From: Desulfobacterales bacterium
GTDB lineage: Bacteria > Desulfobacterota > Desulfobacteria > Desulfobacterales > Desulfobacteraceae
Direction: 5' to 3'
Assembly (NCBI GenBank): GCA_022361135.1
Contig: JAKSBM010000112.1
Span: forward strand, 1 to 5,695
DNA length: 5,695 bases
Part shown: one piece after another, positions 1 through 5,135 of the stretch
Layout: each line of letters starts with the position of its first letter
Numbering within the stretch: position 1 is the stretch's first letter
Program-made: the position numbers and the translations under genes
The notes under the pieces: model-generated
Seen by the model: only the letters and a program-made list of their open reading frames with translations
What the model was told of the DNA's origin: nothing
The model's database searches: none

Positions 1-1317
1 CTGCTCAACCATCTGAACTACCATTTCCAGAGCCAATGCCTGGGCAGACCCGCCCTGGCCATCCAGAAACAAAAAACCCTGGCCCACATCAGAAAACGCC
101 ATGCCAATCCCAATCCCCATCTCACCCCGCCCCTTCTGGCCACGGCCCGCATGTCCCAAATCCTGGCCGACCAATACTTCAAGGGCCGCCATGTGAACGG
201 GGTAAAAAAGGTGGCCTGGTTTTCCTCGGGCGCCCCCATTGAAATCCTCCAGGCCCTGGACTTTTTCCTTTACACCCCGGACAACCATGCCGCATTGTGC
301 GGGGCCCGGCGCCTGGGTGCCCCCTATTCGGAAATTGCAGAGGACCAGGGCTACTCAAGGGATATCTGTTCGTACGCCCGCACGGATTTCGGCGCATTTC
401 TATCCAAGCAGACACCGGTGGGAAAAATCCCCCGGCCCGACATCATTGTGGTCTCCAACAACATCTGCCAGACCATCCTCCACTGGTACCAGGCCATGGG
501 GGTTTACTACGACGCACCGGTCTTTGTCATTGATACCCCCTTCCTCTTTGGGGAGGCCCGGGACCACGACATCGAATTTGTGAAGCAGCAATTGGAAGAA
601 CTCATTCCCATTGCCGAAAAAATTTCAGGAAAAACCCTCACCCACAAAATGCTGAAGCAGGCCGTTTACAACGGAAAAACCTGTTCAGACCTCTGGTGCG
701 AAGTCCTGCACAAGGCCGAACACCGCCCCGCACCCATTTCCGGTTTTGACGCCTTTGTCCTCATGGGACCGGTGGTGGCCATGCGAGGGGAACCCGCATC
801 CATTGATTTCTACCACCAGGTGCTCAAGGAGGTAAACCAGAGGATCGACCAGGGCATCGGTGCGGTGAAAAATGAAAAACACCGCATCCTCTGGGACAAT
901 CTGCCCATCTGGTACCGGCTTTCCTGGATGTCCAAAACCCTTGCCGAGCTAGGCATTGTGGTGGCCATTTCCAATTACACCTACGGATGGGCCGAACCGG
1001 CCCAATTCATGGATCCGGAACGGCCCATGACCGGCATTGCCAAGACCTATCTCCACTCCCACCTCAACCGGTCCGCCGGGTATAAATTGGAAAGCATGAA
1101 AAAGATGATCCGCCAATTCCACCTGGACGGGGTCCTCTTCCATTCAGACCGGTCCTGCAAGCCCTACTCCCTGGGTCAGATGGACCAGAGTCGGAAACTG
1201 CTCAACGAAGAGGGGGTGGCCTGCCTCACCCTGGAATGCGACCACAACGACGACCGGATCTTTTCCGAGGGCCAAATCCTCACCCGGCTCCAGGCCTTTG
1301 CGGAAATGCTGGAATAA
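1..1317 (+). CDS. 2-hydroxyacyl-CoA dehydratase / benzoyl-CoA reductase family subunit (HgdB/BcrB-like), 5'-partial
   Basis: The reading frame is open from the left edge, so the true start lies outside and the ATG at 151 is internal; 438 residues are visible. The family (HgdB, BcrB/BcrC, FldC and relatives) forms dimeric iron-sulfur enzymes that, after ATP-driven electron delivery from a separate activator, carry out radical dehydration of 2-hydroxyacyl-CoAs or reduction of aromatic acyl-CoAs in the cytoplasm. Seen in the sequence: the start of the conserved core (VAWFSSGAPIEIL, about residue 71), the signature GYSRDICSYARTDFG (visible C123), NNICQTILHWY (C156), an IDTPF strand, ILWDNLPIWYR, and HSDRSCKPYSLGQMD near the C-terminus (C386). 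The cysteines in these three motifs are the likely [4Fe-4S] ligands. The length and N-terminal extension are closer to BcrB (about 430-440 residues) than to HgdB (about 380). The partner subunit and activator are not in the window, so the substrate cannot be named. Family assignment is strong; subfamily is inferred. Confidence 0.9.
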   Translation: MLNHLNYHFQSQCLGRPALAIQKQKTLAHIRKRHANPNPHLTPPLLATARMSQILADQYFKGRHVNGVKKVAWFSSGAPIEILQALDFFLYTPDNHAALCGARRLGAPYSEIAEDQGYSRDICSYARTDFGAFLSKQTPVGKIPRPDIIVVSNNICQTILHWYQAMGVYYDAPVFVIDTPFLFGEARDHDIEFVKQQLEELIPIAEKISGKTLTHKMLKQAVYNGKTCSDLWCEVLHKAEHRPAPISGFDAFVLMGPVVAMRGEPASIDFYHQVLKEVNQRIDQGIGAVKNEKHRILWDNLPIWYRLSWMSKTLAELGIVVAISNYTYGWAEPAQFMDPERPMTGIAKTYLHSHLNRSAGYKLESMKKMIRQFHLDGVLFHSDRSCKPYSLGQMDQSRKLLNEEGVACLTLECDHNDDRIFSEGQILTRLQAFAEMLE

Positions 1318-1342
1318 AAACGCCCGAGACTCCCCCGAAAAA

Positions 1343-1386
1343 GAAAAATCCCCGCCCAGGGTGAACCGCCTGGTGCGGGGATTTTC
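1343..1386. terminator. Bidirectional rho-independent terminator between convergent genes
   Basis: An 11-bp perfect stem (1345-1355 with 1375-1385, AAAATCCCCGC/GCGGGGATTTT) continues through a one-base bulge (T1374) into a 5-bp CCAGG/CCTGG stem (1356-1360 with 1369-1373) with an 8-nt loop. On the minus strand it is followed by a T-rich run (complement of 1333-1348). On the plus strand a shorter TTTT closes it. It starts 26 bases after the stop of the dehydratase-family gene and can also end transcripts of the facing transporter gene. Confidence 0.85.
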
Positions 1387-1418
1387 ATGGGTATGGAGGT
1401 ACCCGACATTATTTTCAA

Positions 1419-1456
1419 TTCAGCCGGACCAGCCTTCCAGGGCAGATCCGGCTGAA
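1419..1456. repeat. 10-bp inverted repeat, possible first terminator of the yeiH transcript
   Basis: Perfect 10-bp arms (TTCAGCCGGA at 1419-1428, TCCGGCTGAA at 1447-1456) flank an 18-nt spacer, 11 bases past the transporter stop codon. Read on the minus strand, the stem is followed by a mixed A/T stretch, not a clean T run. It may pause or stabilise the 3' end while the stronger hairpin further on terminates. Confidence 0.55.
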
Positions 1457-1466
1457 CGAGTTGGCT

Positions 1467-2519
1467 TTATGGAAAGAGGGTCACCATGATCTTGGTAATC
1501 ATATATCCCCCGCAGGTCACCCAGAGGAAGAGGACCAGTCCCAGGTAGATGGGTTTCATGCCCACCCCCTTGAATTTGGAAAAATTGGTTTCCATGCCCA
1601 GGGCGCACATGGCCATGGTCAGGATGAAAAGGTCCAGCTGGGTCCAAAAGGTCACCACGGGCTTGGGAATGATGTTCAGTGAGTTGACCAGGGCCACGGC
1701 AATGAAGGCCACGGCAAACCAGGGAATGACAATCTTTCCCTTCTCAGCGGTTCCACCGGCTTCACCCCCTTTTCGGGCGCTGCCGCGGGTGAGCCAGAGG
1801 CTGAGGCAGATGAGCAGGGGTGCGATCATCATCACCCGCATCATCTTCACAATCACGGCATTGGTCCCCGCCTCCGGGGAGATGCCATTGCCGGCGGCCA
1901 CGGCATGGGCCACCTCATGGATGGTTCCCCCGATGTAAATCCCCATCTCCGCCCCATTGAGGTCAAAAACACCGGCCCGGTATAAAGCAGGGTAGAGGAA
2001 CATGGTCAGGGTGCCGAAGAGAACCACGGTTCCCACGGCGATGGTGCTCTTGTGGAGCTCGGATTTCAGCACCGGCTCCGTGGCCAGTACGGCGGCTGCA
2101 CCACAAACCGAAGAGCCCACCGCCGTGAGCATGGCCGTGTGGAGATCCAGCTTGAAAAAACGAACCCCGATCCAGGAGCCCATGATAAAGGTGGTGGCCA
2201 CAATGGTCAGGCTGACGGCAAATCCGGCAGGGCCCACGGCAAAAATATCCTGCAGGGTGACCCGGAATCCGTAGAGAACGATCCCCAGCCGCAGCAGGGT
2301 CTTGGTGGAGAAGACAATACCCGAGACCCAGCGTGCGGGGAGTTCGTGGCGCAGGGTGTTTCCATACACCGTACCCATGAGGATACCGATGATCAAAGGA
2401 CTGATGCCCAGATCACGGAACAGGGGAAAGGAGGCAATGTATTGGGCGGAGATGGCAAACAGGGCCACAAAAAAAAGTCCGCTTAGACTGGTACTGCGTT
2501 TTTCTAATATCAAATCCAT
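1467..2519 (-). CDS. yeiH: YeiH/UPF0324 family membrane protein, putative sulfur-oxyanion (sulfate/sulfite) exporter
   Basis: A 350-residue polytopic inner-membrane protein of the YeiH/YadS family (UPF0324, COG2855). About ten hydrophobic segments are visible, e.g. near residues 14-34, 39-53, 70-84, 98-118, 158-178, 228-244, 264-282, 292-308 and 323-345. Family motifs are intact: GSSVCGAAAV (135-144), GGTIHEVAHAVAAG (197-210), KMMRVMMIAP (225-234) and ALGMETNFSKFKGVGMKP (306-323). A hydrophilic Gly/Lys-rich loop lies at about 245-262. Members are annotated as putative sulfate exporters, partly because a relative (TauZ) sits in taurine-degradation clusters; transport has rarely been shown directly. 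The length is normal for the family. The ATG has a GAGGA Shine-Dalgarno (complement of 2524-2528) 4 nt upstream. The divergent LysR gene repeats the E. coli yeiE-yeiH arrangement and is the probable regulator. Family is certain; substrate is inferred. Confidence 0.92.
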   Translation of the reverse strand: MDLILEKRSTSLSGLFFVALFAISAQYIASFPLFRDLGISPLIIGILMGTVYGNTLRHELPARWVSGIVFSTKTLLRLGIVLYGFRVTLQDIFAVGPAGFAVSLTIVATTFIMGSWIGVRFFKLDLHTAMLTAVGSSVCGAAAVLATEPVLKSELHKSTIAVGTVVLFGTLTMFLYPALYRAGVFDLNGAEMGIYIGGTIHEVAHAVAAGNGISPEAGTNAVIVKMMRVMMIAPLLICLSLWLTRGSARKGGEAGGTAEKGKIVIPWFAVAFIAVALVNSLNIIPKPVVTFWTQLDLFILTMAMCALGMETNFSKFKGVGMKPIYLGLVLFLWVTCGGYMITKIMVTLFP

Positions 2520-2575
2520 GACATCCTCGATTTCTTAGGCGTAAAAGGTTACACTGGCTGGCCAGGAAGGATGCC

Positions 2576-2604
2576 AAAATAGAGGCTGGAGAAGATTAAG
2601 TCAA
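2576..2604 (-). promoter_or_regulatory. Predicted sigma70-type promoter of yeiH
   Basis: On the minus strand, TTGACT (2604-2599) and TATTTT (2581-2576) are separated by exactly 17 nt. This matches the -35 consensus at 5 of 6 and the -10 at 4 of 6 positions. The predicted start is near 2569, giving a leader of about 50 nt. The -35 overlaps the left arm of the inverted repeat at 2603-2634, so a bound regulator would touch polymerase here. Confidence 0.65.
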
Positions 2605-2641
2605 ATTGAACGTTTTTAATGTAATGTTCAATTTTTTTGAA
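2603..2641. promoter_or_regulatory. Probable LysR-type operator: nested inverted repeats
   Basis: Two dyads share one arm. The outer one is a perfect 9-bp repeat (AAATTGAAC 2603-2611, GTTCAATTT 2626-2634; 14-nt spacer). The inner one is TTCAA-N5-TTGAA (2627-2641), which contains the T-N11-A pattern (T2628, A2640) usual for LysR-type sites. The inner dyad centres at 2634, about 65 bases upstream of the predicted yeiH start, the usual place of a LysR recognition site. The TTGAA at 2606-2610 lies next to the yeiH -35, where an activation site would be. Binding by the adjacent regulator is inferred. Confidence 0.6.
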
Positions 2642-2646
2642 TAAGA

Positions 2647-2666
2647 CTTGAAAAACCTTGAAAAAC
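2647..2666 (+). repeat. Tandem 10-bp direct repeat over the lysR -35 element
   Basis: CTTGAAAAAC occurs twice in direct succession (2647-2656 and 2657-2666), one helical turn apart. The first copy contains the -35 hexamer of the LysR gene's promoter. The second copy, with bases 2656-2670, also forms a small CCTTG-N5-CAAGG hairpin. The repeats carry the same TTGAA core as the operator dyads, so they may be extra low-affinity half-sites for autoregulation. Confidence 0.6.
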
Positions 2667-2676
2667 AAGGTATTCT
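2648..2676 (+). promoter_or_regulatory. Predicted sigma70-type promoter of the LysR-type gene
   Basis: TTGAAA (2648-2653) and TATTCT (2671-2676) are separated by 17 nt; the -35 matches 5 of 6 and the -10 matches 4 of 6 consensus positions. The predicted start is near 2683, giving a short leader of about 24 nt. The gene then has AAGGAG at 2694-2699, 7 nt before its ATG. The promoter lies directly downstream of the presumed operator, which suits negative autoregulation. Confidence 0.65.
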
Positions 2677-2706
2677 CAGGGCTAAGATTTAACAAGGAGA
2701 AGCATC

Positions 2707-3594
2707 ATGACCCTGAGACAATTGGAATTATTTCTGGCCCTTGCACAAAATCCCCACCTGAACCAGGTGGCCCAGGAAAACAACCTGACCCAGTCCGCCG
2801 TGAGTATGGCCATCAAAGCGCTGGAAGAAACCCTGGAAAAAAAGCTCTTCGACCGGATCAATAAAAAACTCATCCTCAATGAAAACGGCCGGTTTTTCTT
2901 CCGCATGGTGGAACCCCTGGTCTTCGGCCTCAAAGAAAGCAAGGCCCTGTTCAAGGGTCAGGATTTAAAGGGGGACCTCAAGGTGGGCGCCTCCTCATCC
3001 ATTGCCAATTATATTCTGCCCCAGATCATGTTCACCTTCATCGAACAATACTCGGGGGTCACCATACAAAAAATCACCGCCAACACCAAGGACATCGTTC
3101 GACTCTGTGAAAAGGGAGAGGTGGACATCGGATTTGTTGAAGGTGAATACAGCGTGGAAGATATCCGACGGGAAGCCCTGGGTACGGACGAACTCTACAT
3201 CGTCACCGGGGATAAAAACCTGGCCCGGAAAAAAGAATACCGCATGGAAGAACTCTTTGACCGTAAATGGATCCTCAGGGAAAAAGGCTCCGGTACAAGG
3301 GATGTCTTTTTGAACCATCTGGGTCCCCTGCAGAAACGGCTGTCCGTCTTCCAGGAACAGGACACCACAGAAAGTGTGAAAGCCGTGCTGGACCACCCCG
3401 ACTCCATTTGCTGTATTTCCCGGGTGGCCGTGGAAAGGGAATTGGCTTCGGGCCAGCTTTTCCGCCTCATGGTCAAGGATTTCAAATTTGAACGTTCCTT
3501 TTACACCATCTGGCATAAAAACAAGCATTTCAGCTCCCTGCTCCAGGAATTCATCTATTTCACCAAGGAAGAATACCGGACCAAATACAATTAA
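2707..3594 (+). CDS. LysR-type transcriptional regulator (YeiE/CysR-like), divergent from yeiH
   Basis: A 295-residue cytoplasmic DNA-binding regulator of normal LysR length. Residues 1-60 form the winged helix-turn-helix (MTLRQLELFLALAQ, recognition helix around NNLTQSAVSMAIKALEE, wing KLFDRINKKLILNENG). A linker helix leads to the effector domain from about residue 90 (LKVGASSSIANYILPQIM). The REKGSGTRDVF motif (191-201) resembles the RE-GSGTR element of the YeiE, CysR and RbcR/CbbR group, where it helps bind a small anionic ligand. The segment ICCISRVAVERELASG (234-249) closes the second subdomain. The ATG has a strong AAGGAG 7 nt upstream. In E. coli the same divergent pair is yeiE-yeiH, and YeiE has been reported as sulfite-responsive in an enteric relative (recalled, not checked). 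The likely role is control of yeiH, and of itself, in response to a sulfur oxyanion; it might also act on the downstream oxidoreductase operon. The LysR call is certain; ligand and targets are inferred. Confidence 0.93.
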   Translation: MTLRQLELFLALAQNPHLNQVAQENNLTQSAVSMAIKALEETLEKKLFDRINKKLILNENGRFFFRMVEPLVFGLKESKALFKGQDLKGDLKVGASSSIANYILPQIMFTFIEQYSGVTIQKITANTKDIVRLCEKGEVDIGFVEGEYSVEDIRREALGTDELYIVTGDKNLARKKEYRMEELFDRKWILREKGSGTRDVFLNHLGPLQKRLSVFQEQDTTESVKAVLDHPDSICCISRVAVERELASGQLFRLMVKDFKFERSFYTIWHKNKHFSSLLQEFIYFTKEEYRTKYN

Positions 3595-3598
3595 AGAA

Positions 3599-3664
3599 TC
3601 AGGCAAGGTAACCGCCTGAATGATTCACCCCCGGGGCTGGGAAGCATTTCATCCCGCCCCGGGG
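3599..3664 (+). terminator. Hairpins after the LysR-type gene, possible terminator lacking a U-tract
   Basis: Two hairpins follow the stop codon. The first is short: TCAGGC/GCCTGA (3599-3604 with 3614-3619). The second is very GC-rich: CCCCGGGGC at 3629-3637 pairs with GCCCCGGGG at 3656-3664, extends past a bulged T3638 through GGGA/TCCC, and has a 9-nt loop. Neither is followed by a T run, so intrinsic termination is doubtful; rho-dependent termination or 3'-end protection would fit as well. Confidence 0.45.
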
Positions 3665-3712
3665 AGAGTCCCCTGCCCCACCACCAACTCCCATCCAGGG
3701 AGATTAAAAATT

Positions 3713-3735
3713 CGCCAACCCATTGGTCATTGGCG
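3713..3735. promoter_or_regulatory. Candidate operator dyad upstream of the oxidoreductase operon
   Basis: CGCCAA (3713-3718) and TTGGCG (3730-3735) form a perfect 6-bp dyad with an 11-nt spacer. It centres about 100 bases upstream of the predicted start of the oxidoreductase operon. The spacing suits a dimeric helix-turn-helix protein, but short dyads occur by chance and no cognate regulator is identified. Confidence 0.3.
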
Positions 3736-3789
3736 GCCCGCCGACCCGGCTCCCCTTCCAAAGCCATGGTCCCAAACATGGGTTTCCCC

Positions 3790-3818
3790 TTGAAAACCCG
3801 GTTTCCCAATCGTATGAT
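3790..3818 (+). promoter_or_regulatory. Predicted sigma70-type promoter of the oxidoreductase/dehydrogenase operon
   Basis: TTGAAA (3790-3795) and TATGAT (3813-3818) are separated by 17 nt, matching consensus at 5 of 6 positions in each hexamer. This is the best-scoring promoter by eye in the window. The predicted start is near 3825, leaving a leader of about 53 nt that ends in AGGAGG. The promoter makes the operon independent of LysR-gene read-through. Confidence 0.65.
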
Positions 3819-3877
3819 GTCCCTGTTTCCCCATTTAACCTGAATTAAAATTGATCCAGATAAACCTAGGAGGCCCC

Positions 3878-5134
3878 ATGACCCTTTCCGTTCCAATGGA
3901 TTCGCCGGTTGCCCTGCCCTGCGGGGAGTCCATTCCCAACCGATTTTTAAAATCCGCCATGAGTGAACAATTGGGAGACCGCTCCCACAATCCCCGGCCC
4001 GGCCTTGCACAGGCCTATGCCACATGGGCCCGGGGCGGGGTTGGGCTCAATGTATCCGGAAATATCATGATCCACCGCAGCGCTTTGGGCGAGCCCCGGA
4101 ATGTGGTCCTGGACGACCAGAGCGACCTGGCCGCCTTCCGGGCCTGGACCGAAGCCGCCCGGGCCAACCAGAGCCATTTCTGGGCCCAGCTCAACCACCC
4201 GGGAAAACAGATCCCATCCTTTCTTTGCAAGGAACCGGTGGCCCCCTCGGCCATTCCCCTGGGACGGGGGCTGGAAAAGGTGTTCAATGCCCCACGTGCT
4301 CTGGAGGAAGGGGAAATCATTGCCATCATCCAAAGGTTCGGGGAAGCCGCCGCCCAGGCCCGGGAGGTGGGTTTCACCGGGGTTCAAATCCACGGGGCCC
4401 ACGGCTACCTGGTGAGCCAATTCCTCTCCCCCCGGCACAACCAGCGGGAGGATGAATGGGGGGGCAGCCCGGAAAATCGAATGAAATTTGTCATGGCGGT
4501 TTACCAGGAGATGAGAAACCGGGTGGGCAAGGACTTCCCCATCGGCATCAAATTAAACTCCGCCGATTTCATGAAGGGGGGATTCACCCAGGAAGAATCC
4601 ATGGATGTGATCAAGGCATTGTCCCAGGCCGGCATGGACCTCATTGAAATATCCGGGGGCACCTATGAAAGCCCGGCCATGATGGGGAGCAAAAAGGATA
4701 AAAAAACAGAGGGTAGGGTCAAGGAAAGCACCCGGAAACGGGAGGCCTATTTCCTGGCCTATGCCGAGGCCGTACGGGAAATTACCCAAACGCCCCTGGC
4801 CGTGACCGGGGGATTCCGCTCGGCCCGGGGAATGCAGGCCGCCCTGGACTCCGGTGCCACCGACTTCATCGGCATTGCCCGTCCCCTGGCCCTGGTGCCG
4901 GACCTGCCCAACCAGGTGATGGATAATCCTGATTTTGCCCTGGATCTGAAAATCCCGGGCACGGGCATCCGTGGATTGGACACGGCCCTGGGCATCGGCC
5001 TGGTTTGGTTTGAGCAGCAAATCCATCGCATGGCCAAGGGCCTGATGCCCAAGGAAGATATGTCGGCCTGGCGCACGGTCTGGATGCAGCTCACGGGCAT
5101 GGGACTCACCGCATTCAAAAAACGGAGGGCCTGA
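3878..5134 (+). CDS. NADH:flavin oxidoreductase / old yellow enzyme family (short, single-domain form)
   Basis: A 418-residue FMN-dependent TIM-barrel oxidoreductase, expected in the cytoplasm, where the family uses NAD(P)H to reduce alkenes activated by a carbonyl or CoA thioester. Visible motifs: NRFLKSAMSE (21-30) at the first barrel strand; WAQLNHPGK (102-110); HGAHGYLVSQFLSPRHNQREDEWGG (172-196) with H172 and H175 as substrate-binding pair and Y177 as probable proton donor; IKLNSADF (224-231); ISGGTYESP (258-266); VTGGFRS (309-315) and IGIARPL (331-337) for FMN phosphate. The C-terminal [4Fe-4S]/FAD region of 2,4-dienoyl-CoA reductase-type members (about 650-680 residues) is absent. ATG 3878 is chosen because AGGAGG (3868-3873) precedes it by 4 nt; an in-frame TTG at 3851 has no comparable site, and ATG 3896 is a lesser alternative. 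A dehydrogenase gene follows after 1 nt, so the two products probably serve one pathway. Substrate is unknown. Confidence 0.92.
   Translation: MTLSVPMDSPVALPCGESIPNRFLKSAMSEQLGDRSHNPRPGLAQAYATWARGGVGLNVSGNIMIHRSALGEPRNVVLDDQSDLAAFRAWTEAARANQSHFWAQLNHPGKQIPSFLCKEPVAPSAIPLGRGLEKVFNAPRALEEGEIIAIIQRFGEAAAQAREVGFTGVQIHGAHGYLVSQFLSPRHNQREDEWGGSPENRMKFVMAVYQEMRNRVGKDFPIGIKLNSADFMKGGFTQEESMDVIKALSQAGMDLIEISGGTYESPAMMGSKKDKKTEGRVKESTRKREAYFLAYAEAVREITQTPLAVTGGFRSARGMQAALDSGATDFIGIARPLALVPDLPNQVMDNPDFALDLKIPGTGIRGLDTALGIGLVWFEQQIHRMAKGLMPKEDMSAWRTVWMQLTGMGLTAFKKRRA
5124..5128 (+). promoter_or_regulatory. Ribosome binding site fixing the GTG start of the SDR gene
   Basis: GGAGG lies inside the last codons of the oxidoreductase gene and 7 nt before GTG 5136. 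It decides the start, since no in-frame ATG occurs before the cofactor-binding motif. Confidence 0.7.
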
Positions 5135-5135
5135 C

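Noticed and set aside
151..153. ATG as the start of the dehydratase-family gene
   Set aside because: The same frame is open back to base 1 and encodes plausible protein, and no Shine-Dalgarno sequence precedes this ATG; the gene begins outside the window.
2052..2486. 144-codon plus-strand frame opposite yeiH
   Set aside because: Its Gln/Gly/His-rich composition is that of an antisense shadow; yeiH has all family motifs.
2656..2670. Small hairpin CCTTG-N5-CAAGG as an attenuator
   Set aside because: It lies upstream of the predicted transcription start of the LysR gene, so it would not be in the transcript.
2995..3606. 203-codon minus-strand frame inside the LysR gene
   Set aside because: Antisense to a confidently identified gene, low-complexity composition, no family features.
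3721..3734. Tandem CATTGG repeat as a regulatory repeat
   Set aside because: Only two 7-base units with one mismatch; it is explained as part of the spacer and arm of the dyad at 3713-3735.
3851..3853. TTG as the start of the oxidoreductase gene
   Set aside because: It would add nine residues without a ribosome site, while ATG 3878 follows AGGAGG.
3591..4025. 144-codon minus-strand frame across the intergenic region and the oxidoreductase 5' end
   Set aside because: No recognisable motifs, odd Trp/Arg/Gly-rich composition, and it overlaps a promoter and a real gene; an antisense shadow of GC-rich DNA.
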